Positions 1-9,902 of a DNA stretch of 64,000 bases are shown here, one piece after another; position 1 is the stretch's first letter, and each line of letters begins with the position of its first letter. The notes under the pieces are model-generated. The model was not told where the DNA came from. It did not search any database and was given only the letters and a program-made list of their open reading frames with translations. The stretch is from Flavobacteriales bacterium (GTDB taxonomy: Bacteria > Bacteroidota > Bacteroidia > Flavobacteriales > Flavobacteriaceae). The position numbers and the translations under genes were made by a program. Where the stretch lies: positions 83,062-147,061 of the forward strand of contig SGZF01000001.1 in the NCBI GenBank assembly GCA_004213645.1, in the 5' to 3' direction.

Positions 1-292
1 TTTTTTCTAAGATATTAGATGACTTTTGTTTTATATATGAATTATTAAGCCCTGTTTTATCTATAATTATATCTTCAATAATTTTATTTCTTCGAAACTT
101 TAAATCAATTAAATAAGCTAATATCCTATCTTTCATTTCTACAGAAGCCTTATTCGTAAATGTTAAAGCAAGCATTGACTTAAAATGATCATCATCCTTA
201 TTTTGTAAAAGCTTTGAAATAAATTCAATTGCTAGATTGAAAGTCTTTCCAGATCCTGCAGATGAATTTATAATTTTAAATGAGTAGTCCAT
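1..292 (-). CDS. UvrD/RecB-like helicase-nuclease, N-terminal fragment (continues past window start)
   Basis: Manual minus-strand translation from ATG at 292: MDYSFKIINSSAGSGKTFNLAIEFISKLLQNKDDDHFKSMLALTFTNKASVEMKDRI; Walker A (SSAGSGKT) and LTFTNKA motif of UvrD-type helicases; not in ORF track because truncated. Confidence 0.8.
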   Translation of the reverse strand, partial: MDYSFKIINSSAGSGKTFNLAIEFISKLLQNKDDDHFKSMLALTFTNKASVEMKDRILAYLIDLKFRRNKIIEDIIIDKTGLNNSYIKQKSSNILEK

Positions 293-300
293 ATTTAATG

Positions 301-330
301 TTGAAACTTAGTAAAATAATCCTAATTTTG
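301..330 (+). promoter_or_regulatory. Bacteroidota-type promoter for sodB (-33 TTG at 301-303, 19-nt spacer, -7 TAATTTTG at 323-330)
   Basis: Matches TTG-N19-TAnnTTTG consensus; 12 nt upstream of sodB ATG. Confidence 0.6.
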
Positions 331-342
331 TAAAAAAAAATT

Positions 343-945
343 ATGGCTTTTGAATTACCTAAATTAAATTATGCTTTTGATGCATTAGAACCAAACATAG
401 ATGCAAAAACTATGGAAATTCATTATGGAAAACATCATAATGGTTATACAAACAATCTTAATAACATAATATCTGGAACAGAAAATGAGAATAAAAGTAT
501 TGAAGAAATACTTCAATCATTGAATCTTGAAAATAAAGGACTAAGAAATAATGGTGGAGGCTACTTCAATCATAATCTTTTTTGGCAGATAATGGGCCCT
601 AACGGCGGAGGATCACCAACATCAGAGATATCAGATTCAATAAATTCCCAGTTTGAATCATTTGAAAATTTTAAGGCTGAGTTTAGCAAGGCTGCTTCAA
701 CTAGATTTGGTTCTGGATGGGCATGGTTATGTGCTCACGAAAATGGTAATCTTGAAATATGTTCAACTGCAAATCAAGATAATCCCATAATGCCAAATGG
801 ATGTGGAGGTAATCCCATTTTATGTTTGGATGTCTGGGAACATGCTTACTATCTAAATTACCAAAACAGAAGGCCTGATTATATAGAGGCATTTTTTAAT
901 GTGATAAATTGGGAAGAGGTAAATAGAATATTTTTAAATAAATAA
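343..945 (+). CDS. sodB: Fe/Mn superoxide dismutase
   Basis: Motifs [38 protein letters not shown]. Confidence 0.93.
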   Translation: MAFELPKLNYAFDALEPNIDAKTMEIHYGKHHNGYTNNLNNIISGTENENKSIEEILQSLNLENKGLRNNGGGYFNHNLFWQIMGPNGGGSPTSEISDSINSQFESFENFKAEFSKAASTRFGSGWAWLCAHENGNLEICSTANQDNPIMPNGCGGNPILCLDVWEHAYYLNYQNRRPDYIEAFFNVINWEEVNRIFLNK

Positions 946-970
946 AAAAAGGGGATAAATCCCCTTTTTT
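944..970. terminator. Intrinsic, potentially bidirectional terminator after sodB
   Basis: AAAAAAAGGGG-ATAAAT-CCCCTTTTTT inverted repeat beginning inside the sodB stop codon. Confidence 0.85.
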
Positions 971-1078
971 GCCCCAAATCTTACCATGAACTTAACCTAC
1001 TTATGTTCTGGTGATTCTAATTTAGAATAATTTTTTTATAAATAAAACTTATTTAGAAATTATTTTTTATTATATGGG

Positions 1079-2893
1079 TTAATAAGCTCTAGCTGATTTA
1101 CCTTCAACAAAATTTATGAAGGCCTGATTAACAACCTTATTTCCTCCAGGTGTTGGATAATTTCCTGTAAAATACCAGTCTCCTCTATGTCTTTTACATG
1201 CTCTGTGAAGATTTTCAACTTTTTGAAAAATTATATCTAACTTAACCTCTGAGCTCTTATCAATAAGCATCTCTGACATTTTTGAAGATATCTGTTCAGG
1301 AGAAAAATCATTATAAACCTCCTTTACATGATTTTTTTTGAACACGCCTGACTCGATTGAAGCTTTACACTTTTTATAAGTAGATTCAACAACAGAATCA
1401 AATGTTCCTCTATCCTTGTGAAGCTCAATTACAGCTTTAAAAGCTATAAAATCCTCAATTTTCGCCATGTCGATTCCATAACAATCTGGAAATCTAATTT
1501 GTGGAGCACTTGATACTATTACTATTTTTTTTGGATTTAATCTAAATAACATTTTAAGAATGCTCTCTTTTAAAGTAGTTCCTCTTACAATGCTATCATC
1601 AATAATTACAAGATTATCAGTTGGTTTTATTATTCCATATGTTATGTCATATACATGGGCAACTAAGTCCTCTCTTCCCTTATCCTCAGATATGAAAGTT
1701 CTTAATTTTGCATCTTTAACAGCAATCTTTTCTATTCTAGGGTTATGTTTTTTTGCCTTTTCAACTAGTCCATAAAAAGATGTTTCAGCTGTATTTGGAA
1801 TAAACGAGAAAACTGTATTTAAATAATCCTTTTTGATAGACTCTTCAATTTGAGACATTAATAGACTCCCAAGCATTTTCCTTTCTTTGTAAATATCAGC
1901 ATCTGAACCTCTAGAGAAATAAATTCTTTCAAATGAGCAAGATTTATTGACTTTAGGTTTTAATATTTCCTTAATATAGGTTCTTCCACTTTTTTTTATA
2001 ATCAGAGCATTTCCTCTGGGAACTTCATTTATTTCAGAATATGAAACATTAAAAACTGTTTGGATTGCAGGTCTTTCTGATGCAACCACAACAACCTCAT
2101 CGTCTTCATAAAAATAGGCTGGTCTAATACCGTGAGGATCTCTTAGTACAAATGAGTCACCATGACCAATCATTCCAGCAATTGCATATCCGCCATCCCA
2201 CTTTTTTGACGATTTTTTTAATATTTTTTCAATATTCAGATCCCTTTCAATTAATGGAGGCATTTCAGACTTTGAGACTCCTTTTTTCTTCAGCTTATTA
2301 TATCCAGATATAACCTCCGAGTCTAAAAAATGTCCAATTTTCTCCATTATGGTAATTGTGTCAGATTGTTCTCTTGGATGTTGACCTAGTTTAACTAAAC
2401 TTTGAAATAACTCATCAGTATTTGTCATATTAAAGTTACCAGCTAAAATCAAGTTTCTATTCATCCAATTATTTTGCCTCATCATAGGCTGGACATAGTC
2501 TATTGAATTTTTACCATATGTTCCATATCTAACGTGCCCTAACATTACCTGCCCTATAAATGGTGTATTATCATAAAATAAATTTGAACCTTTTATAATT
2601 TTTTCAGACTTAACAAATGAGTTAATTTTTTTATTGATTTTCTTAAAAATCGAATGAATTGCTTGTTGCTCAAATGACCTTACTCTATAAAAATATTTTT
2701 GACCTGGATTTAAGTCAAACTTAATACTAGCATATCCTGCCCCATCTTGACCTCTGTTTTTTTGCTTTTCCATCATTAAAAACATCTTATCAACACCATA
2801 CATGTGTGAACCATATTTTTGAGTGTAAAAGTCCAGTGGTTTCTTTAGATGAATTAATGAAATTCCACATTCATGTTTTAATTGATCGCTCAC
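1079..2893 (-). CDS. Amidophosphoribosyltransferase-like protein (class II glutamine amidotransferase + PRTase; Bacteroidota long form)
   Basis: HECGISLIHL N-terminus with short propeptide, KNRGQDGAGYAS, PRTase motif VIIDDSIVRGTT. Confidence 0.85.
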   Translation of the reverse strand: MSDQLKHECGISLIHLKKPLDFYTQKYGSHMYGVDKMFLMMEKQKNRGQDGAGYASIKFDLNPGQKYFYRVRSFEQQAIHSIFKKINKKINSFVKSEKIIKGSNLFYDNTPFIGQVMLGHVRYGTYGKNSIDYVQPMMRQNNWMNRNLILAGNFNMTNTDELFQSLVKLGQHPREQSDTITIMEKIGHFLDSEVISGYNKLKKKGVSKSEMPPLIERDLNIEKILKKSSKKWDGGYAIAGMIGHGDSFVLRDPHGIRPAYFYEDDEVVVVASERPAIQTVFNVSYSEINEVPRGNALIIKKSGRTYIKEILKPKVNKSCSFERIYFSRGSDADIYKERKMLGSLLMSQIEESIKKDYLNTVFSFIPNTAETSFYGLVEKAKKHNPRIEKIAVKDAKLRTFISEDKGREDLVAHVYDITYGIIKPTDNLVIIDDSIVRGTTLKESILKMLFRLNPKKIVIVSSAPQIRFPDCYGIDMAKIEDFIAFKAVIELHKDRGTFDSVVESTYKKCKASIESGVFKKNHVKEVYNDFSPEQISSKMSEMLIDKSSEVKLDIIFQKVENLHRACKRHRGDWYFTGNYPTPGGNKVVNQAFINFVEGKSARAY

Positions 2894-2896
2894 CTA

Positions 2897-3796
2897 TTAT
2901 AATTTATTGATTCTATTTTCAATGTCATTCATTGACAAATTTAATAAGTTTTTTGTTCCCATGTCTTCAACATTAAATGATGCTAGGGAAGTTCCATAAT
3001 TAATAGCTGATTTAATAGATTCAAATGAAATTTCTTTAGACTGAGCTAGGAACCCTGCTATTCCTCCTATGAAGCAGTCTCCTGCACCCGTTGGGTCAAT
3101 TACTTTCCTTACTTTATAAGCATTAGAAATAAATCTTTTTTCATAATTAAATAGTTCTGCTCCATATTCTCCTTTTTTAATTATTACAAAGCCTGGCCCC
3201 ATAGAATGAAGAACTTTTGCTGCTTGAGCTAAGTCTTTTTGACCAGTTATCATATAAGATTCTTCATCATTTATTGAAATAATATCAACTTTTGAAATAA
3301 CATCCTTAACAGTGTCCCAAAAATTTTCAATCCAATAATTCATAGTATCTAAGATAACAGCTTGAGGTTTGTTTTTTAATTGATTTATTGCAGAAAGTTG
3401 AATTTCAGGATGAAGATTACCTAATAACAATATATCTGGGCTTAATTTTGATTTAGGAATTATGGGATTAAATGAAGCCATTACATTTAACTCTGTCTTT
3501 GTTGTAATTCTTTGACTAAAATTATCAGTATAAATACAACTCCAATAAAATGTTTTATCATTCTTTTCAATTTTAACGCCGGATATATCAACACCACAAG
3601 ATTCAAGAAGTTTTAAATCTTGATTTTTAAAATCATTTCCAACAACTGATATTATAGATGAATTATTAATGAAATGTTTAATAGACAAACATATGTAAGT
3701 TCCTGCACCTCCAAGAATATTATCAACCTTGTTTTCTTGGGTTTCAATTCCATCATATGCTAATGAGGCAACAATAAGTAGAGATTTTCTTGACAT
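2897..3796 (-). CDS. PfkB-family carbohydrate/nucleoside kinase
   Basis: GGAGTYICLS near N-terminus; DPTGAGDCFIGGIAGFLA signature. Confidence 0.88.
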   Translation of the reverse strand: MSRKSLLIVASLAYDGIETQENKVDNILGGAGTYICLSIKHFINNSSIISVVGNDFKNQDLKLLESCGVDISGVKIEKNDKTFYWSCIYTDNFSQRITTKTELNVMASFNPIIPKSKLSPDILLLGNLHPEIQLSAINQLKNKPQAVILDTMNYWIENFWDTVKDVISKVDIISINDEESYMITGQKDLAQAAKVLHSMGPGFVIIKKGEYGAELFNYEKRFISNAYKVRKVIDPTGAGDCFIGGIAGFLAQSKEISFESIKSAINYGTSLASFNVEDMGTKNLLNLSMNDIENRINKL

Positions 3797-3806
3797 TTAA
3801 TTAGTT

Positions 3807-4268
3807 TTAATTGTTATATCCTATATCATCGATAAGATTTGAGTTCCTGGCAGCAAGATTAGCTAAAAAATCACACCTTTCATTGTAAAAATCATTACTA
3901 TGACCTTTAACCCAGAAAAATTTAACATTATGATTATTGTAAATCTCTAAAAATCTTTTCCAGAGATCAGAGTTTTTTTTGTTTTTAAAATCTTTTTTTA
4001 CCCAATCAAATAGCCACCCTTTTTCGACAGCATCTGAAACATATTTAGAGTCAGTAAAAACTTTAACTTCTGAATTTTTTATTTTTAATTTTTCTAGTGC
4101 AATTATTACTGCAAGTAATTCCATTCTATTATTAGTAGTTAATTTAAATCCTTGACTAAACTCTTTTTTATAATTTTCATTCTCAATTAACATTACAATT
4201 CCATAACCTCCAGGACCTGGGTTTCCAATTGATGAACCATCAGTGTAAATTTTAATTAACCTATTCAT
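3807..4268 (-). CDS. rnhA: Ribonuclease HI
   Basis: IYTDGSSIGNPGPGGYG, NNRMELLAVI, FTDSKYV, WVKGHSND. Confidence 0.95.
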   Translation of the reverse strand: MNRLIKIYTDGSSIGNPGPGGYGIVMLIENENYKKEFSQGFKLTTNNRMELLAVIIALEKLKIKNSEVKVFTDSKYVSDAVEKGWLFDWVKKDFKNKKNSDLWKRFLEIYNNHNVKFFWVKGHSNDFYNERCDFLANLAARNSNLIDDIGYNN

Positions 4269-4824
4269 TTAATAATGATTGTATAACTTGTGGATAGAAC
4301 TCATATTCTAAAATATGTATTTTTTTCTCAACTGTCTTTGCAGTATCATCTCTATTTAGTTGAATTTTTTTTTGAAAAATTATCTCTCCAGAATCATAAT
4401 TTTCAGAAACATAATGGATAGAAATTCCAGTTTCAATTTCATTGTTTTCTATAACTTTATTATGAATTATTGAACCATACATTCCTCTACCACCATACTT
4501 CGGTAAAAGAGAAGGATGAATATTTACAATTTTTTTATTAAAATAGTTAATAAATGATGGGGGAATTTTTTTTAAGAAACCTGCTAAAACAATTAAGTTT
4601 GGGTTGATAAGCTTTAGTTCATCAAAAACTTTAGTTGAAAGCTCATCATTTGAAAAATTTGAAACTTTAATTCCTGAATCTAAAGAATATTTTAGGAAAG
4701 GTGAGTTCTTATTATTGCAATAAACATTCGAGACTTTAATGTCACTAGACTTACTAAAATAATTTATAATATTTATTGCGTTTGATCCTTTACCTGAAAT
4801 GAAAAGTATGATTTTTTTTTTCAT
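4261..4824 (-). CDS. purN: Phosphoribosylglycinamide formyltransferase (start placed at internal Met, MKKKIILFISGKGSNA)
   Basis: Formyltransferase motifs SGKGSNA, NIHPSLLPKYGG, GISIHYVSENYDSGEII; ORF-track extension to 4941 overlaps the divergent acpP and is unlikely. Confidence 0.9.
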   Translation of the reverse strand: MKKKIILFISGKGSNAINIINYFSKSSDIKVSNVYCNNKNSPFLKYSLDSGIKVSNFSNDELSTKVFDELKLINPNLIVLAGFLKKIPPSFINYFNKKIVNIHPSLLPKYGGRGMYGSIIHNKVIENNEIETGISIHYVSENYDSGEIIFQKKIQLNRDDTAKTVEKKIHILEYEFYPQVIQSLLNE

Positions 4825-4919
4825 AATTATGACACATTTCAATAAGTTTGAAAAAAACTTTTTATTTAACAAATAAAGGTATATTTTCGATTTAAAGACG
4901 AGTTTTGATAAAAGTTTTT

Positions 4920-4927
4920 TAATTTTG
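4920..4927 (+). promoter_or_regulatory. Putative -7 element (TAATTTTG) for acpP
   Basis: Matches TAnnTTTG, 27 nt upstream of acpP ATG; no clean -33 at ideal spacing. Confidence 0.35.
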
Positions 4928-4954
4928 TCAACTAAACTCATAAATAAAAATATT

Positions 4955-5188
4955 ATGTCAGATATTTCTTCAAGAGTAAAAGCAATAATAGTGGATAAGT
5001 TAGGAGTCGATGAGAACGAAGTTGTTTCAGAGGCTAGTTTTACAAATGATTTAGGAGCTGATTCTCTAGATACAGTAGAACTTATTATGGAATTTGAAAA
5101 AGAATTCGATATCCAAATTCCTGATGATCAAGCAGAAAATATTGTTTCTGTAGGACAGGCTATTGAGTTTATAGAAAAATCAAAATAA
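4955..5188 (+). CDS. acpP: Acyl carrier protein (start at internal Met MSDISSRVK)
   Basis: [25 protein letters not shown] phosphopantetheine site. Confidence 0.95.
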   Translation: MSDISSRVKAIIVDKLGVDENEVVSEASFTNDLGADSLDTVELIMEFEKEFDIQIPDDQAENIVSVGQAIEFIEKSK

Positions 5189-5198
5189 AATATAGTTA

Positions 5199-6449
5199 AT
5201 GACTTCAAGAAGAGTTGTAGTTACTGGAATGGGAGCTTTAACTCCAATTGGTAATGACTTAAATTCCTATTGGAATGGTCTTATTAGTGGAACCTCTGGC
5301 TGTGCTAACATTAAACAATTTGATGCCTCAAATTTTAAGACAAAGTTTGCTTGTGAATTAAAAGATTATGATCCTGCCAATCATTTTGAAAGAAAAGAAT
5401 TTAGAAGATATGATAAGTTCTCGCAATATGGAATTGTTGCCGCTTCAGAAGCTGTTCAAGATTCTCAACTTATTGAATCCAAGCCAAATTTTGATAGAAT
5501 AGGTGTAATTTGGGGTGCTGGTATTGGAGGATTAGAAACCTTTCAAAATGAAGTTCTTAACTATTCTGAAGGTGATGGAACTCCAAGGTTTAATCCATTT
5601 ATGATTCCCAAAATGATTCCAGATATAGCTCCAGGACTAATAGCTATGAAATATGGTTTTCAAGGACCCAATTACGCTACAGTCTCAGCATGCGCTTCCT
5701 CTTCTAATGCTCTTATAGATGCCCTAACTTACATTAGAGTTGGTCATGCTGATGTAATAGTTGCTGGAGGATCAGAAGCCCCTGTCACTATAGCTGGTCT
5801 TGGTGGATTTAATGCTATGCATGCATTGTCCACTAGAAATGATGACCCATCAACTGCTTCAAGACCCTTTGATAGAGACAGAGATGGTTTTGTCCTTGGT
5901 GAAGGAGCTGGTTCGTTGATTCTTGAAGAATATGAACATGCTATAAACAGAGGTGCTAAAATATATGCTGAACTTGTTGGTGGAGGGCTTTCATGTGATG
6001 CGTACCATATGACTGCACCACATCCAGACGGAAGAGGTGCAATTAAGGTTATGAAAAACTGTTTAGATGATGCCAACCTTAATACTAGTGATATTGATTT
6101 GATTAATATGCATGGGACATCTACTCCTCTAGGAGATGCTGCAGAAAGCAAAGCGGTTAAACATGTTTTTCAAGATGATGCTTATAAATTAAATATTAAT
6201 TCTACAAAATCTATGACAGGGCATCTTCTCGGTGCAGCTGGTGCAGTGGAGGCAATTTCATGTGTAATGGCTATGAGAAACAGTATTATTCCTCCTACAA
6301 TAAATCATTTTAATGATGATGAAAATATTGACCCTAATCTTAATTTTACATTCTCGTCTCCACAGAAAAAATCTGTAAATTATGCAATGTCAAACACATT
6401 TGGATTTGGAGGTCATAATGCCTGCGTAATATTTAAAAATCTTGACTAG
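5199..6449 (+). CDS. fabF: 3-oxoacyl-[ACP] synthase II
   Basis: VVVTGMGALTPIG, SACASSSNAL active site Cys, NSTKSMTGHLLGAAGAVEA. Confidence 0.96.
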   Translation: MTSRRVVVTGMGALTPIGNDLNSYWNGLISGTSGCANIKQFDASNFKTKFACELKDYDPANHFERKEFRRYDKFSQYGIVAASEAVQDSQLIESKPNFDRIGVIWGAGIGGLETFQNEVLNYSEGDGTPRFNPFMIPKMIPDIAPGLIAMKYGFQGPNYATVSACASSSNALIDALTYIRVGHADVIVAGGSEAPVTIAGLGGFNAMHALSTRNDDPSTASRPFDRDRDGFVLGEGAGSLILEEYEHAINRGAKIYAELVGGGLSCDAYHMTAPHPDGRGAIKVMKNCLDDANLNTSDIDLINMHGTSTPLGDAAESKAVKHVFQDDAYKLNINSTKSMTGHLLGAAGAVEAISCVMAMRNSIIPPTINHFNDDENIDPNLNFTFSSPQKKSVNYAMSNTFGFGGHNACVIFKNLD

Positions 6450-6455
6450 CATATA

Positions 6456-6926
6456 ATTCCCTTTCTTATCAAAAAAATTTTAAAATTAGATTCGATTATT
6501 CAAGAGAAATATAAGATTATAGCTATTCATTCTAGTCTAAAAGTATTCTCACTTGCTTATCAGATGAATAAATATTGTTTTACAAATTTTTTAAGATCGA
6601 GAAATGATTTAAAAGTGGAACAGGATATTAACATACCTCATTATCAGTGGGACAATCAAGAAAAAGGAATTGATTTTGAGCTATTTAATAATAAATATTA
6701 TGTAAGGGATGATCAACCTGAACAATCAAATTCTCTTTTTAGTTTCACAAATTCAAAAGAGTTATCTTTGATAGAATCACATAAAGAAGTTGATTTTTTT
6801 ATCAAACAAAACTGTTATTTTTCAACATCAAACTTAATTGAAAAAATGTCAACAATTAAAAATATTTCACTTGTTTATAGAGTTCAAAATAATGAACTTT
6901 CAGAAAACTTTAATTTTGATTTATGA
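6456..6926 (+). CDS. IPExxxVDY family protein; likely starts at a non-ATG codon upstream of the ATG-6564 ORF
   Basis: Frame is open from the fabF stop; upstream translation IPFLIKKILKLDSIIQEKYKIIAIHSSLKVFSLAYQMNKYCF resembles the family N-terminus; position between fabF and pyk is typical. Start codon uncertain (ATT 6456, ATC 6468, or ATG 6564). Confidence 0.6.
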   Translation: MPFLIKKILKLDSIIQEKYKIIAIHSSLKVFSLAYQMNKYCFTNFLRSRNDLKVEQDINIPHYQWDNQEKGIDFELFNNKYYVRDDQPEQSNSLFSFTNSKELSLIESHKEVDFFIKQNCYFSTSNLIEKMSTIKNISLVYRVQNNELSENFNFDL

Positions 6927-8353
6927 AGAGAATTAAAAAAACAAAGATTATTGCAACGCTTGGACCGTCTTCATCATCCAGTGAAAGAATTGAAAAACTT
7001 ATCAAAGAGGGGGTTGATGTATTAAGAATTAACTTCTCACATTCATCACACAAAGAAGCAGGAATTCTTATTAAAGAAATCCGAAAATTAAATCAAAAGC
7101 TTTCTACAAATACATCTATTTTAGCAGATCTTCAAGGACCTAAATTAAGGATAGGAGAAATAAAATCTAAAGTCACTCTTATTGTTGGAAATAAAATTAA
7201 AATTAAGACAGGGAAAAAATTTACAGGCGATGATAAAATGATTTTTGTTAATTATCAAAGTTTACCTTCAGATATTAATATAGGAGAGAAAATTTTAATT
7301 GATGATGGTAAAATTATTTTAAAAGTTTTAGATTCAAACACCATAGATGAAATCTCTGCAGAAATAATACAAGGGGGGGATTTGTTATCTAACAAAGGAT
7401 TTAACTTACCCAATACAGATATTTCCCAACCTGCACTTACAGAAAAAGACATTGAGGACGCAATGTTTTCTGCAAAACAAGAGGTTGACTGGATTGCTCT
7501 TTCATTTGTAAGGCATGAATCTGATATAAAATCCCTAATTAAATTATTAGAAAAAAACACAAAGCATAGAATTCCGGTCATTGCAAAAATTGAAAAGCCG
7601 GAAGGTGTAAAAAATATTGATGATATTATGAAGCATGCTAGCGGAATTATGGTTGCAAGGGGAGATCTTGGTGTTGAAATTAACGCTGCTGAGGTTCCTT
7701 TAATTCAAAAAAAGCTAGTAAACAAAGCTAAAAAAGCTAGAATTCCTGTTATAATTGCAACTCAAATGATGGAAAGTATGATGGATAGTCTCAATCCAAA
7801 TAGAGCTGAAGTTAATGATGTAGCAAATTCCGTGATGGATGGTGCAGATGCAGTTATGTTATCTGGAGAAACATCTGTTGGAAAGCATCCTGTTGAAGTA
7901 ATTCAAACGATTTCAAAGATTATTAGTAAAGTTGAAAATTCAAATTTAATATCACTCAAACATAAGCATCCTACAGATTATGATTCTGAGAGGTTTATTA
8001 CTAAATCTGTTTGTTTCTATGCTGCAAAAATTGCAAACGATACTAACGCGAAGGCTATAAGTACATTAACTAATAGTGGCTATACTGCATACCAAATTTC
8101 TTCTTGGAGACCTAAAACACATGTATTAGTTTTTACTTCAAATAGAAAGATTTTAACACAACTTAGTCTTTTATGGGGTGTAAAAGCATTCTATTATTCT
8201 GGTACAGAAAGTACCGATAAAACTGTTGAAGAAATAAATAAAATTGCTCTTGAAAGTAATTACCTTCAAAAAAACGATAAAGTTGTAAATTTAACTTCAA
8301 TGCCAATTGATAAGAAAGGTATGGTGAATACGGTTAGAGTTTCAAAAATTTAG
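6923..8353 (+). CDS. pyk: Pyruvate kinase
   Basis: KIIATLGPSSSS, LADLQGPKLRIG, VARGDLGVEI, ATQMMESM, AEVNDVANSVMDGADAVMLSGET. Confidence 0.97.
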   Translation: MKRIKKTKIIATLGPSSSSSERIEKLIKEGVDVLRINFSHSSHKEAGILIKEIRKLNQKLSTNTSILADLQGPKLRIGEIKSKVTLIVGNKIKIKTGKKFTGDDKMIFVNYQSLPSDINIGEKILIDDGKIILKVLDSNTIDEISAEIIQGGDLLSNKGFNLPNTDISQPALTEKDIEDAMFSAKQEVDWIALSFVRHESDIKSLIKLLEKNTKHRIPVIAKIEKPEGVKNIDDIMKHASGIMVARGDLGVEINAAEVPLIQKKLVNKAKKARIPVIIATQMMESMMDSLNPNRAEVNDVANSVMDGADAVMLSGETSVGKHPVEVIQTISKIISKVENSNLISLKHKHPTDYDSERFITKSVCFYAAKIANDTNAKAISTLTNSGYTAYQISSWRPKTHVLVFTSNRKILTQLSLLWGVKAFYYSGTESTDKTVEEINKIALESNYLQKNDKVVNLTSMPIDKKGMVNTVRVSKI

Positions 8354-8355
8354 AT

Positions 8356-9894
8356 GTGAAAAATTTAGATCAATTATTTAATAGATATAAATTAGATGGA
8401 CTAATAAATGGTTGTTCTACTGGCTCTGAATGGTTTGGGTCTGGGGATAAATTTAAAAGTATCTCACCTGTTGATGGGAAATTAATTGTTGAAATTAATG
8501 GTGGATCAAAAAAAGACTTTAATGAAATTGTTAAAGTCTCAAAGGAAGCTTTCAAAGAATTTAGAAAGATGCCAGCTCCTAAAAGAGGTGATTTAGTTAG
8601 ACAATTTGGAAATAAACTTAGAAAAGAAAAAGAACTACTTGGAACATTAGTATCATATGAAATGGGTAAGTCCTACCAGGAAGGTCTTGGAGAAGTTCAA
8701 GAGATGATTGATATATGCGATTTTGCTGTCGGACTTTCAAGACAATTACATGGGTTAACAATGCATTCGGAAAGAACAAACCACAGAATGTACGAGCAAT
8801 ATCATCCTCTTGGAATTGTCGGAATAATTTCAGCATTTAATTTTCCAGTCGCCGTTTGGAGTTGGAATGTTGCATTAGCATGGGTTTGTGGTAATGTTTC
8901 TATATGGAAGCCTAGTGAAAAAACTCCTCTTTGCAGTATTGTATGTCAAAAAATAATAGGTGAAGTTTTAAAAAAGAATAACATACCTGAGGGTGTTTCA
9001 TGTTTAATTAATGGTGATTATAAAATTGGTGAATTATTATCTACCTGCAAACATATTCCTCTTATCTCTGCTACTGGTTCGACTAGGATGGGTAAAGTTG
9101 TTGCAGAAAAAGTTGGAGCTAGACTTGGTAAAACATTGCTTGAGTTAGGAGGTAATAATGCAATTATTGTTACACCAAACGCAGATATCAAAATGACTAT
9201 AATGGGCTCTGTTTTTGGTGCAGTTGGAACGTGTGGTCAAAGATGCACTTCAACAAGACGACTCATCGTTCATGAAGAAATATACGATAATGTAAGAAGC
9301 TCATTAATAAACGCATATGATCAAATTAAAATTGGAGATCCTCTTGACTCCAATAATCATATGGGGCCGCTAATTGATAAACAAGCTGTAAAATTATATG
9401 AAAATGCAATATCTCAAGTGAATGATCAAGGCGGAAAATGGCTAGTTAAGGGAGGAATTCTTAATGGTAATGGATATAATAGTGGTTGTTATGTAAAACC
9501 TGCAATTGCTGAAGTAGATCATTCATTAAAAATTGTACATCAAGAGACATTTGCGCCAATTTTGTATTTAATTAAGTATTCAGGGGATGTTGAAAATGCA
9601 ATAGATATTCAAAATGAAGTAGATCAAGGTCTTTCTTCAGCGATAATGACAAATAATTTAGTGGATGCTGAATCATTTCTTTCTCATTGGGGAAGTGACT
9701 GTGGTATTGCTAATGTTAATATTGGCACATCTGGGGCAGAAATTGGAGGCGCATTTGGTGGAGAAAAAGAGACTGGTGGAGGAAGAGAAAGTGGATCTGA
9801 TGCATGGAAGATTTATATGAGAAGGCAGACCAATACTATTAATTTTTCATCTGAGTTACCATTAGCGCAGGGAATTAAATTTGATATAGGTTAA
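8356..9894 (+). CDS. Aldehyde dehydrogenase, ALDH7 (alpha-aminoadipic semialdehyde dehydrogenase-like); GTG start
   Basis: FNFPVAVWSWN, LELGGNNAI, GTCGQRCTSTRR active site. Confidence 0.9.
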   Translation: MKNLDQLFNRYKLDGLINGCSTGSEWFGSGDKFKSISPVDGKLIVEINGGSKKDFNEIVKVSKEAFKEFRKMPAPKRGDLVRQFGNKLRKEKELLGTLVSYEMGKSYQEGLGEVQEMIDICDFAVGLSRQLHGLTMHSERTNHRMYEQYHPLGIVGIISAFNFPVAVWSWNVALAWVCGNVSIWKPSEKTPLCSIVCQKIIGEVLKKNNIPEGVSCLINGDYKIGELLSTCKHIPLISATGSTRMGKVVAEKVGARLGKTLLELGGNNAIIVTPNADIKMTIMGSVFGAVGTCGQRCTSTRRLIVHEEIYDNVRSSLINAYDQIKIGDPLDSNNHMGPLIDKQAVKLYENAISQVNDQGGKWLVKGGILNGNGYNSGCYVKPAIAEVDHSLKIVHQETFAPILYLIKYSGDVENAIDIQNEVDQGLSSAIMTNNLVDAESFLSHWGSDCGIANVNIGTSGAEIGGAFGGEKETGGGRESGSDAWKIYMRRQTNTINFSSELPLAQGIKFDIG

Positions 9895-9902
9895 TAATTG
9901 AG

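Noticed and set aside
1079-2893. Purine amidotransferase-like protein with unusual length and N-terminal propeptide as a novel enzyme
   Set aside because: The long form with a catalytic Cys after a short propeptide is known in Bacteroidota; glutaminase and PRTase motifs look intact.
4825-4941. N-terminal extension of purN ORF ([16 protein letters not shown]...)
   Set aside because: Overlaps the acpP upstream region; formyltransferase homology starts at MKKKIILFISGKGSN, so the extension is probably untranslated.
5744-6151. 135-aa minus-strand ORF within fabF
   Set aside because: Antisense to a highly conserved catalytic region of fabF; no independent coding signal.
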